A program made the position numbers and the translations under genes. Positions 1 to 11,600 of a stretch of 64,000 nt of DNA are shown in pieces. Source of the stretch: Rotaria socialis (lineage: Eukaryota; Rotifera; Eurotatoria; Philodinida; Philodinidae). The stretch's first letter is position 1. The number at the start of each line of letters is the position of its first letter. Location of the stretch: NCBI GenBank assembly GCA_905331475.1, contig CAJNYU010002045.1:253937-317936 (forward strand), written 5' to 3'. Below the pieces are notes generated by a model. The model was given only the letters and a program-made list of their open reading frames with translations, was not told the origin of the DNA and ran no database searches.

Positions 1-1685
1 TTCGATCATATTAATATTATTTAATGTATCTTCTACTATGCCTAAAGCAGTTTTAAAACCAATCGATGGTGTAAATGGTTCAGCTATTGTTGATTGAATT
101 GAATTTGATGTTGTTTTCGTTTTCGTTTTCGTTTTCAAATGTTGCTGAAGTTCTTCTATTCGATGATCTAGTTGATTTAATTCAGCTTGCTTGGTTGTAA
201 ATATTTCACGTTGATAGGAAATTTTACGATTTTGTTGTTCATTTAATTTATTTCGTATCTAAATAAATATTTTCATTTCAATTCATCAAAGTAAACAAAA
301 CTGAAAGATTTAATAAAAATAATTCTACCATGAGTTCTTGCTTTAATTTCTCTAGTTCATTTTTGTTTTGTGATTGTTCTTTATTTGATGATATTTTTAA
401 TTTTCTTAATTGATCAAGTTGTTTAGTTAACTCATCGACTTTATTAGATGTTAGTGTTAATTCTTGTTCTTTATTTAAGAAGATTTGTTTTAATAATTCT
501 AATTCATTTTCTGAATCAAATATGAAAATTTCTATAAAGAGAAAATATTTTATTTTCGAACAGACCAACGTTAGAATTTGCATTTTTTTGTTGATTTATT
601 TGATTTTGAAGTGATTTCAAACGCATATGCTTCATTTCTTGTTGTTCAATATGTTGTTTTAGACGTTGAAAAAATATTTTTTCTTGTGTTGTTTCTTGTT
701 GTTTAAGATATTTAAGATGTTGTTCACGTGAAACCAATAATTTATTATTATGCTCGATTTGTTCCTGTTGATGAGTAGCTATGACTTGCAAATTTGATAA
801 TGAATAATCTGTCAATCGAGCATTTCCATTTGACTAAAATTGTAATAAACAAAGAAAAACAGTTTTTTTCAAAAAGAAAATAATCATTTAAATGTTGATA
901 TTCTACTTGATTGATATTCATTTGTTGTTTATTTATATTGTATTCGTGCGATGATTGTTGTTGATCATTATTATTGTTATTGACCGAAGGTGAACGCATT
1001 GTACTTCGCCGTCGTTGAAGATATTGAGAGCGATGATTGTCTAACAAGATAAAGAAGAAAATGAAAGAACTTATAATCAATGTAGACAACGATACACAAG
1101 GGTCAAACTTTTTTTCTTCACTGATCTTTTTCTAATAGAAATGCTACTGGTATGTATTGTGTTCTTAATGGTCAATAATAATAACGATATGTGTAAAGAG
1201 AAAAAAATGAGGAGGAAAGAAGAAATTCTCTGTTCAATGAAACAACTGTGGTAACTCACTTGAGAGAATAGAAAAATTAACGTTATTGTCATGAGAGAGG
1301 AAAAACGAGAGCTTTTAGTTCTTGATCAAATTACATAACCTATTATAGGTAATGATATTTATTTCAAAATTCGACACTCGATAACATACCATTTACATGA
1401 CGTACGACAATTTTGAATTCTTGAATTGTTTGATAACGATTTATTACATCAAATAAACAATCATCAGATGAAATTTCTCGTTCTAAACAATACTAATATC
1501 TAGTAATTAATGGCCGAAATCTTCTTACCAAATCCAAAACATGTTTCGATTAATCGACAAGTACTTGGATCAGGTGTATAGCGTCTTAAAACATCTTCAC
1601 ATGTTGTCTTTTCATTGATGTAAATAATCTGACGTGTATATCGATGACGCTGACTTGAATATGAATAATAGAGACAAAGTTGAAA
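1..1685 (-). CDS. TP53BP2/PPP1R13B-like: ASPP-family p53/PP1 regulator, N-terminal half (runs off left edge)
   Basis: ASPP proteins bind p53 and protein phosphatase 1 and steer apoptosis and cell polarity. Exons (complement) are <1..258, 329..510, 566..833, 907..1040, 1390..1482 and 1529..1685, with matching phases at every junction. The distal exons encode an N-terminal ubiquitin/RA-like fold: EKTTCEDVLRRYTP and SSDDCLFDVINRY align with the vertebrate ETICRDVVDL and NERMFDVLQRF stretches. A Ser/Asn/Gln-rich linker follows. Then comes the long coiled coil: SLSNLQVIATHQQEQIE, SREQHLKYLKQQE, SNKVDELTKQLDQL and IRNKLNEQQN match ASPP2 TLAELQEMASRQQQQIE, TKEQRLKFLKQQD, SKVDELTRQLEML and LRNKLNQEQN. 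The C-terminal ankyrin repeats and SH3 domain that bind p53 would lie left of position 1. The first coding exon with its ATG was not found; the exon at 1685 begins in phase 0 after an in-frame TAG inside its acceptor. I cannot choose between the ASPP1 and ASPP2 names; a single invertebrate ASPP is likely. Confidence 0.88.
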
Positions 1686-2262
1686 CTAAAATAATATTTA
1701 TATCAGAAAATATTTCATTTGTCTTGAGAAAAATTACTTTATCGTTGTTTGACATTATTCATGTTTATGTGAATAAAATTCGAGGTGAATTAATGTTAAT
1801 AATATCAATAAATTTGATTTTAATCCAATAGACTTACACATTTACATTACTTTTCAACAGAAGAGATATAGTCTCTAGAACAGAATGCATTAGCGAAATC
1901 GAACAACAATAAAGAACTTTTTGAACATAAAATTTAAACCATAAATTAGCGACCACTATCATAAAACTTCTTCAATCTATCTAATTTTCATCATGTCATA
2001 TACTGATCTCTCAAAAATCGGCATCCTAGTTGAAACAAACATTATGTGTCTGCGTATCATCATGAAGAGACAAAAACGATTGGGAAAAGGAATAAATTTC
2101 AATATTCATTAATTTTTTTTCTTTTTACCGCAATTCTACGAAGTGCATGATGTTTTTGCATCCTTTATCAATATTACAATGATTAAATGAGTCTTTTATT
2201 TGAAAAAATCCAATACAATTCATTTAGAGTCAAGTATTGAAGAACAAACGATTCAATTTAAT
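1686..2262. other. AT-rich spacer upstream of ASPP
   Basis: The missing first ASPP exon may lie here. A good donor-like sequence occurs near 1835 on the minus strand, but no ATG-containing exon with a compatible phase could be joined. Nothing else was recognised. Confidence 0.4.
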
Positions 2263-2975
2263 TTAATTTATTTGTTTATGAAAATCTATATTTACTGTTG
2301 GAAAAGACCATTGCGATGAACCATCTCTTCCACTACTGTGATCTGTTTCAACTACTGTGGATTCTCGACGTAAAGGATGTTTTTTAGATTGCAAATGAAT
2401 TCGATGTTGATTGTATTGATATCGACATAGGAAATGATGGTGCCTGATTATTATTTGAAAGAAATAGTGGTGGCCATTGCTGAGAAGTCTTCGGAAGAGA
2501 TGAGCAATTATGTATTGGATTATTTACCATAGATAGAATTTCCAATATACTACTATGTGTTAGTTTTGCAGAAGAAAGATAAAAAATATGAATATTAGAT
2601 CAATTATTAAACTGTACCTATCTTTATTGAGTTGTGTTCGTACATTGGAACCTAGGTTTTGTTGTTGTAATGCATTGTTACATCTAAATAAACTTGATAG
2701 AATTTTTTATAAAAGAAGAAAAACAAGTTTCTTCTTCGTACAATACCTAAATATCCATAAACAATATAATCGAATTCTTTTACATAGTGATTTCGGACAA
2801 CATTAAACAATATGTGGAGATCTTTCTTGTGATGAACCTTTATATCGGCATATCATCCATCCTAATGCTAATGCAACAAATATACCAACAACAGTTGGTC
2901 ATATGATATCTTTATTATCATAATATGTCGACTGTTGGACATGTTGAATAGATATTTTGTTGTTTCAAGATTATA
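2263..2975 (-). pseudogene. Relic of a single-pass membrane protein (TM segment plus cytoplasmic tail)
   Basis: Read on the minus strand, a juxtamembrane stretch (STYYDNKDII) runs into a TGA and then directly into a clear transmembrane helix ending in a basic stop-transfer (VVGIFVALALGWMICRYKG, about 2845-2910). Two later segments look like exons of a cytoplasmic tail: NNALQQQNLGSNVRTQLNKD near 2620-2690, and a Ser/Pro-rich exon at about 2400-2560. The last part, with RRESTVVETDHSSGRDGSS, is only readable in a different frame and ends at a TAA at 2263. The in-frame stop before the helix and the frame change point to a decayed host receptor. TGA for TGG would be a single-base change. The family is not recognised, and the extracellular part was not found. 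Confidence 0.45.
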
Positions 2976-5033
2976 TAATTCGATCATATTTGAGTTCTAT
3001 AGTAAATATTAAACTAAATATAAAGTTTATCTTGACAATTAATCTCTACCGTTTACTTTATTCATCATAGAGAACAATATAATCAGTGTACCATTGTTTT
3101 AGCATAGTAAAGAGTTGCCTGGTATATTATCACGGGCAGAACAAACGGTCAAAAGTACTTTCTCATTTCTAATAATCTCTTGTTTTCTTGATAAGAAAAA
3201 CAATGAATAGAAAAACTACATTGATTTTTCTATGTTCATGGCACACATTTTCTCTGAAGTGAAAAAGAAAAAAAGAAACTAAATGAAACATACTTCAATA
3301 AGAAACAAAGCGGTTGTTTGTATGTCAATATTGCTTAAGTACAAAAAAAGAGATATTCAACGAGAAACGCTTCTTTTTAAACACGTCTACTCTCATTCAA
3401 AAACAAAAATGAATAGAAAAACATGATAAGAAAGAAGCATAAATAAATTTTTTAGTTTATCTATTTACAAAAAGTTTTCCAGTAGTTTTTGATTATTTAT
3501 TCCTTTCATTCAAATATTTTATTCTCTTAACATTGTTTCACTTTCTGTTTTTCATCCATGTCTAACATTCAATTAATATTCGATTGATAATTAAATTTTA
3601 GTGAGAACTTAAAAGATGTAATCTATTGAAAATAATTTTATTTTGAATCGGAACGAAGTCGGAAGCGTTCCAGAATCGATTCAATCTATCTTGTATTGCG
3701 TCGAGGATATGCTGAGAGACTTCGAAAGTGAAATCAACATAAATATTTATGTTGGTTAGAATAGTCTCAACTCATCACGAGTTTAACTTAAACTGTAACA
3801 CGTACTGCATCCCGAATGTGATGATAGGAGACTATAAATGAAATATCTCTTTTGACCAATTATTATCGTTTATTGAAATGCGAATGACTAAACTAATATG
3901 ATTTATTTTTTCAAAGTAATGATTGTATTGATTTTTTAAACGATTTTCTTCTAACAAAAATATAATAAAGCCATATTGAATGAAATTGAATTTTAAATCG
4001 AAATTAAGCTTTATTATTTTTCTTGAATTTTTATGCTCATCGTGGATGTTTTCGATTTTTTATCACATGTATTCAATTTCATATTTTTGTTTTTGCTCTT
4101 GTTTTGGCATTGATCTTATCCGTACGTATATGTTCAAATATCATCTTGCATAGGAACGCGCTAATATTTTTATACAGGCATCTATCATTCAAGTAGACAT
4201 GATAAATTTGAGTCGAAAAACATTTCGAAAGTGGTACAATCACCTTCAGACGTACCATGTGCTGTCTATCTGAAATATATATAAACTCTAATCTATAAAA
4301 TAAATATTGTATAAATATGCATTTGTTACTGGTTTATCATGGACGTATAAAAACCCTAGAGAAGACGTGATTTCAGGAAAGACAAATAGACAAGCAGTTA
4401 GTTTGAACTATATTTACTGAGTATTTTGTTGGTACTCTTGCGATGCTCTATTTAAAAAACAGTTTGAAAACATACATTATTATAAAGTCTATAAATATTA
4501 AAATAAAAACAGCACTGCAACCGATTGTCTGAATCTTTCATTGGAATACACTAAGTGTTCTCGACACAATTTAAAAGGATATTATTCGATTAAAAACTGT
4601 CATTGTCGAATGAGTAGGGAGCCATGAAATACATAAATGTCTCTTAATATCGTTTATTTAAGATGATAAAGTAAAAAGAAACAAAAACAATTATTAAAAT
4701 AAGTTATTTTTCTTTTTTTAAAAATTTTTCATATTCAAAACGTTTACGGGATTTTTTTACGCACATTGTTATTACAAGAATAAAGTAAGAATGAACAGTT
4801 TAAAAGTGGAGACATTATCTTTCATTCTTAATGAAGATGAAAATATTTCATAATACTTATGTTCGTCCAATAATTATCATTGAATACATTTGAATTCTAA
4901 CAGAAGATTAACCATCAGTTTGTTTGACAGATTCAAATATTGGCACACATCATAATATTTAATAATAGAAAATTTAACTGAAACAAAATATGATTTATTT
5001 TTAAAATAGAAGCAATTACTTATGAAATAAAGT
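2976..5033. other. AT-rich intergenic DNA with one possible exon relic
   Basis: No gene could be assembled. On the minus strand a 57-codon open stretch between about 3601 and 3780 has coding-like composition (SQHILDAIQDRLNRFWNASD) and ends in TAA. It has no start codon, no convincing partner exon and no family I recognise. The rest is simple AT-rich sequence. Confidence 0.3.
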
Positions 5034-5958
5034 TTATATATATGTAAGAATTTGTCGTAGTGTTGATGAAATATTCACACCAACCAATTTCCATTCTAAT
5101 GAGGAAAAATCAAGTATTTCTAAAATATCTTTTTGTAATTGTGAATCTTTGCTATCAGGTCTTCTAAATGAAAATTATATTTTGTAATTTTTAGTAAACG
5201 ATAAATAATTGACTTGCCTGAAAATCTTAAAAAGATATCTTTCAGAAAATGCTGCAATACCACTAAATTGAGTAAATGTTATCTTTGAATTTGATGGCAA
5301 ATCAAGCAAAACAATCATTTGTCCTATCAGCCGATTATCAAAAGTGCCCATGTATGCATCAGATAATGCATCGGGAAGGACCTATCAAGTTTTACATGTT
5401 CAATAATTTTAATAATATAGTTAATTAGAAGAGTTTTCTTTCTTCTTACCTCCACCTTTAACTGCGCCTCATTATCTTTATATTTATCAAAAATACGTTT
5501 ATAAACTATCCATCGACGATGATTTATTCGACAATATTTTTCTAAGTATTCTTTCGGTGTAAGTGCTAAACAAAAAATATTGATCATGATTTTCTTTTCT
5601 TTTTAATATTATAGAAATTTTACTTTCAAGAATTTTTACATCGAAAGGTATCCAAAATCGACTTGTTTTTTGTGATAATGCAACATTACTACTATCTGAA
5701 TAAGAATAAAATATCTAGAAAATCGAAAACGAAACACATTTATATGATTGAATTATTGTTTAATATTACCTACGTCATTCGTTTTTGCAGAGAGACCATT
5801 GAGATTTTTGTACATCGTTGAAATTTTATCGATTTGATAAACCTAGTTTTTGTCGTTTTAAATCTTTCAATTATATTTTTAATATGAAGTAAGCTTCTAT
5901 TACTTCACGCGTATGTAAAAAATACAATTGATTAGAGTACTTGTTGCTGTCTTGATTT
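5034..5958 (-). CDS. EF-hand-like protein, C-terminal part (5' end unresolved)
   Basis: Six exons join in phase: 5904..5958, 5770..5842, 5624..5695, 5450..5565, 5218..5381 and 5034..5163, giving about 202 residues to a TAA at 5034. A methionine at 5815 could be an internal start. The product has two helix-loop-helix units resembling degenerate EF-hands: WIVYKRIFDKYKDNEAQL followed by LPDALSDAY, and LPSNSKITFTQFSGIAAF. Both loops lack the full set of acidic calcium ligands, so calcium binding is doubtful. The junction at 5217 uses a GC donor (AG|GCAAGT). A 23-nt candidate exon at 6072..6094 fits the phase upstream. Beyond it, 6186-6391 is open in one frame except for TGA at 6303-6305 and ends in TAA, so the 5' portion may be decayed or mis-joined. 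I cannot name the protein; it could be a ciliary EF-hand family member. Confidence 0.55.
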
Positions 5959-6394
5959 CTATAAATGTGTTCGAGTATAAGCAATTTAACAATTATAATA
6001 AGACATTCATACGATATACAATAGAATAAATACTTGAAAACTCTCTAGTTTCAGGTGATAATTTAACTCACCGGAATAGAGAGAAAAAATCATTCTAGTT
6101 TTTAAAAATGGAAAATATTTATCGTTGAGCCGTTTGTAACGAGAGATAATGGTCGGAAAATAAGCACGTCGACTATGTTCGATATTTATCTTTTGTAATG
6201 AACATTTAATTGGAAAAATAATTGTTCGTCTTCTGAACGATAACATATTGAATCAGTAGAAGATGCTTTTGTTACTGCTCTTTGCTCGTCTAAAATCAAC
6301 TTTCAATACGATATATCGGATTTTTTTGAATCTTTCTGGCAATATTTAGTCAATGGAAGTGCAGCAACAGAAAAATTTTCTCGTTCTCTCTAAA

Positions 6395-8695
6395 TTTCTT
6401 TATTCATGAGATCCCAAGGGGCAAGAGTACAAACTAAAACTCACAAGGATATAAGTCTATTCTTATTTTAGAACAATTGATAGTTAATTACTGAAATAAT
6501 TGAAAATCTAAACATTTTAGGTATCGATTTCGAGAAAATTTGACTTGTTTTAAAATTAAGGTCAAGTGCACGACTCATTTCATCGATTCTGAAGAGAATT
6601 CCTTTGTCGATTGAATAAAAAATAGAAATATCTTTTAATGAAACATATTACATATCTAAGATGTATTCTAAGAAAATATAAGATCATTGACGTAATAAAT
6701 TTCGACATGATATATATTTTTCTCTAGATCGATACTAATATCTTATACATGGGATATATAACGATAAAAGAATATATATTACATTAGCGTATTATTTATT
6801 CCATGGTTTGCACTTTTTTATTAGCTTGTTTCTACTTGTTAACATGACTATTTCCAGTTGTCATAGTAAAAATTAGATAAAAGATCAATTCAAACATATA
6901 AACTAACAGTGCAAATATTATAATTATATAGCTATTCTTTTAACTCACATAAATATTATTCAAATATTAGCTCTCTTTTTATTTCTATAAAACGAATGTT
7001 TATCTTTATAATAATCTATTTGCCAGTTACGGGGTACCTTTTAGCTACTATTTTTAAATACAAATAAAACAGTCGAAATTTTATATTTAGGATGTTCTTT
7101 TGTTGTGAAATAATTTATTCTATTATAAAACTGTTTAAGTTCTCAAATAAATTACCTGTGTTCTTATTATGTTGTTTTCTATTACTAATGACCTTGAATT
7201 TCCATCGAGTCAAAGAAACTAAATCAAATTCAAACTCATGGCAGATATTGTGAAAATATGATCTTCAACTGTACATCAATAATATCGTTTTATAAGCTAC
7301 AGTTCTTAATTGTATATTTGAAGACTTCAGTAAGAGAATGCTAAGAAAATATATCCAAACACAAATAGAATAGAACAGCCTGCTGATTATAAGCAATAAT
7401 AGTTATATTGTCGTCTAAATTTTAATCGTATATGATTGCGATAAAAGTTTATTTTGTAGATAAAATGCAAAATCAATTGTCAGATATAGAACTTCACAGT
7501 CTATATATCATGATATATTCAAATCAACAAATGGCAGGTAAACTAATCAAATTCGACACATCGACAGATTATATATAGAAACACAATGAACGTAAACAAT
7601 TTAACAATTATAAGCATGACGCCAAGATAATATTTAAAAAATATACTGGAATGATTTTATATTCAAATAATTTATTTTGTACATATTCTAACTTAAAATA
7701 TTTTATATAGTCTTGTGTATCGAACTATAAATTATTTCAGTATATATTTTTATACATTCATTTTTGCTGAATCCTAGAAAATTTCATAAATTGTAAAAAT
7801 TAAGAAATAAAACATTCTATTTGACTACATGAATTCAAACAACATAAAAATAGTATGGAAGCTTTTATTGATATGAAACTATCACAACAGATTAAAGTCA
7901 ACAAATTACGCTCAACACCATGGCTTTAGATGTTCTGTAAAAATCAGAATATATTGGTATCTGCTGCAATAATTGTGAATCAGATCTTCATCGGTAAAAA
8001 TCTTATCATATATGCTTTTCGAAGCATTTCACACTGCCCTTTTAACTGCCTATCTTTTCATTATATTATCTATACAGAATGCTAAAACGAGCTTTGAAAA
8101 AAAATTTGAAGGATATTATAATTTTACTTATTTCAAAAGTCGCTTATATTCTTCATCATTCTCATGAAAAATTTATTTAGGATTTAATTCCAATGTTTTG
8201 TAGAATTTTACAATATCCTTTATATATCACTTTTCATAAGCTTCCATACGACTGTAAATATACAAAAAGCTACACTATGAATCTAGCTTAATTCAACCAA
8301 AATTTTTATTCAACAGTACATTTTTATTTTCTCGAACAAACTTCAAAATGATCGTTGCAAAACAAAACCAAGGCACATTAAAACATATTTTTATGTAGTC
8401 ATTTATTCAATATCTGCCGCTGTTATAAATTACACTCATATTCATTGTTTTTTCTTATGCTAATGAGATATGACTTTCAATTGAACTGATAGAAAATGTA
8501 GATAACGATCGGTGCATGATACGATTTTTAACCATAAAATTATCGTCATAAATAAAATCGAGCAATGGTTGACTCAATTCAATATCTGGTTAAAACAAGA
8601 AACCGAATCATGAAAGAGAAAACTGAACTAGTCAGATGATTCAATATCACAGATAAGAATTTTATTGAAAGAAAAAATAATATCATTCGAGAAAA
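6395..8695. other. AT-rich intergenic DNA
   Basis: About 2.3 kb between the EF-hand-like gene and the 3' end of the semaphorin gene. No exon chain, RNA gene or repeat with clear ends was seen. Confidence 0.4.
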
Positions 8696-11600
8696 CTAAA
8701 TATCGTCAGCATCAAGATTTATTTTCATCGATGACATTAATGATACTCTTTTTAATGTTGCCACAGGTGGTAATGGTGATATATCTTTTGAATTAATATA
8801 CATATTAAGTTTTCTTGATGGAATATCTTTAAAATAATTATTAGCACAAGTTGTTGATAGAGAGGATGAATCGAAACTGCGAAATTTATTTTGATTTGTA
8901 TTTGTGTTTAATAATGTTGTAAATGTATCTGAATCAATTGCTGTATGCGGACTCGATGATGAATTGGATGTTGATCTGTGAAAGTTATTTTTATCATCTA
9001 TACGCCGACGACAATGGTAACAACATGATCGATACATACAAAGTATTAATAAACAACCGAATAAAAATGATATCAAACTAATTAAAATAAGCTGAAGAAA
9101 ATTAAAGCGATATTCATTGAAAAATTCTAACACTGAAGGACATAAACATGAACGTTCTTCACGTGATAAGCCATTACATGAATTTGTAAGACACGTACGA
9201 GTACGATATTTAGTTGAATAGGACCGAATGGATGAACATGATGAACAATCAGACCAATCTGTCCAACAAGACCAATTATTTTTCAATTGTGAAGAACAAG
9301 ATAAACAATCACGTATTTCGACGTCTTCACCAAAACAATGACGATCTAAGCAAGTACGACGACGAGTTTGTGTCGAACCAGTAATATCACAAGATGGAAA
9401 ACATTCTTTAAAATAGAAAAGAAGCACCTAATCCTGATTATAGTTGATTGATTATTTAAAATACTGACCGCTCCAATCAGACCATGATGACCAATCATCA
9501 GGCGGATCTAATCAAAAGAACAATTATTTGTAAATAAAAGTTTGAATCATATAGAATGAATAAATAAATTTCATTTTATATAAATGTAAGTAGAAGAATT
9601 TATCCTGCATATAATAAATGTTAAATGAAGAATAGAAATTGACAATTTCAAAATTCAATTACGTAATCTTACGTATACCTAAAATCATGAAATATGTCAT
9701 AGCTTTTAAATTTCTATTACAAGGTTTTCATCGAATAGAAAATCAACTCATCGTAAAAACTAGCCTAATGTTGATCTCATTGGAAAACGCTGGTTTTTTT
9801 AATACAGTTTACTTGTCTTTTAAAGTTTTCATTCATTGTGAGTACGACAAATCAATTTTTTTCATTTTAAAAATGTCGGCGTTGAAATTTATCTCATTGG
9901 TGATGTACTAGAGCGGAACTATTCGAATTAGTATAAAGTTTGTACCGCATGTGTTACTATAGTTCAAATTGTAAAAAAAGAACTTTTGGAAGAAAACTAC
10001 AATTGTAGTTCTATTTCGTTTAACGTTCAATAGTAATTTTATGGTGCTTTCTGTCTTAAGATTTATGCTACTTAATATGAAACGAATATTTTTCGATGGA
10101 TCTCAACTGACTTTATGAATATTCTACAACACACAAGAAATAAATCGTCTGACAACTTTGACTAGTAATTGCATAATGTACATAGTCAATTATTTCTAAT
10201 TGTCAGTAGAAACACCTTCGTTATGAAAGAATGAAATTTGAACAAAATATAGATGATACTTATTAAATGGTCTTTTTAAACTCCTAATTGTATGTAATTA
10301 ATTCAAAAAATTATTTAAACCGATTTCTAATAAAAAAATATATAAACGAAAGAATTCGTTATTATTATGATTATACATCGTAAGTAGCTAGTAGATGCTC
10401 TAACTTCATGTTTGCTATTAGCAATTCGATAATAAGTATTTTTCGAAAAAATGAATATTTTATAAAAAAAATAAGAATTATATTAAGTGATAATACATCT
10501 CTGTAAATAGTTGCACATTTTATATTCTCTAGGAGTATTCAAGAATTTGAGAAATATTGCAAGACTATGTAATGGAAGACTTGAATATTTATTTCTTGAT
10601 TATATTTAGCTAATAGAATTTACCTGTTTGCTGACAATTATCTCCTTCCTGATCACACACTCTATGAAGAACTTTATCTGAATTTATTTTTAATAATTGT
10701 TGATCAGATGACGAATAAATTGTGCAAACAAAACGAGTCCGTGTTTCTGTTATCATATCATTCCCATTCAATTGATCTTTAAGTGTAGTTCGTGTCCAAT
10801 TACTCCATATTGCCACTGGTTGGGCTATTAGAAAAAAAATCATTTCAATCTTGTAGTTTTAAAAAAGATCTAAGACATACTTGGACAAGGTAATTCATTG
10901 CATAAACGCATTTCATTCAAACATTCAGTACATTTTTCATGGTTACTTAAACATGATCGTCGTCGTTTTTGCATTCCACTACCGCATGATTTCGAACAAA
11001 CATCCCATTCTAAAATAAATAAGTATCACGTTTTTTGAAATATTAAAAATCAATAGCACACGCTTGTTTGGAGCTAGAATGTAGAATTTGCATGTTTTCT
11101 ATAGGCTCATTAAACTGAGATAAACGATCTTTTGTATGAGTATCTGTATGTACCTCAGGTCGTTGCAATGATGGTAAACACTATTGGATTTGGCACTATT
11201 ATATTTCGTTTCTATGAACTTGATATTATCCAAAATATTATGTTTACACAATATCTCAATACTATAAATAATATTTTTCAATAAGATCACAAACACTACT
11301 GTTAAATACTTTCCAAATTGATAACTTACTCAAGTTACGCTTTTTACGTCAATTGTGTGATGAATATACTATATTACTCAATTATTACCTCTCATTTGTG
11401 GTCTCTTCAATAAAAAATTTATCTGTACAAAGAAAAATAAAAATTACACAATTGAGATTGTTGAAAACGTCTTTACTGTAGTCTTGAATAAAATATGCCA
11501 ACTAATTAATCGTGTTCGGTACTTATTTTCGATCTCTATCAACTTCGAAAAAGGCAGATGATGTTCTAAATTACTGTAGAAAAGTATCGAACAAATATTA

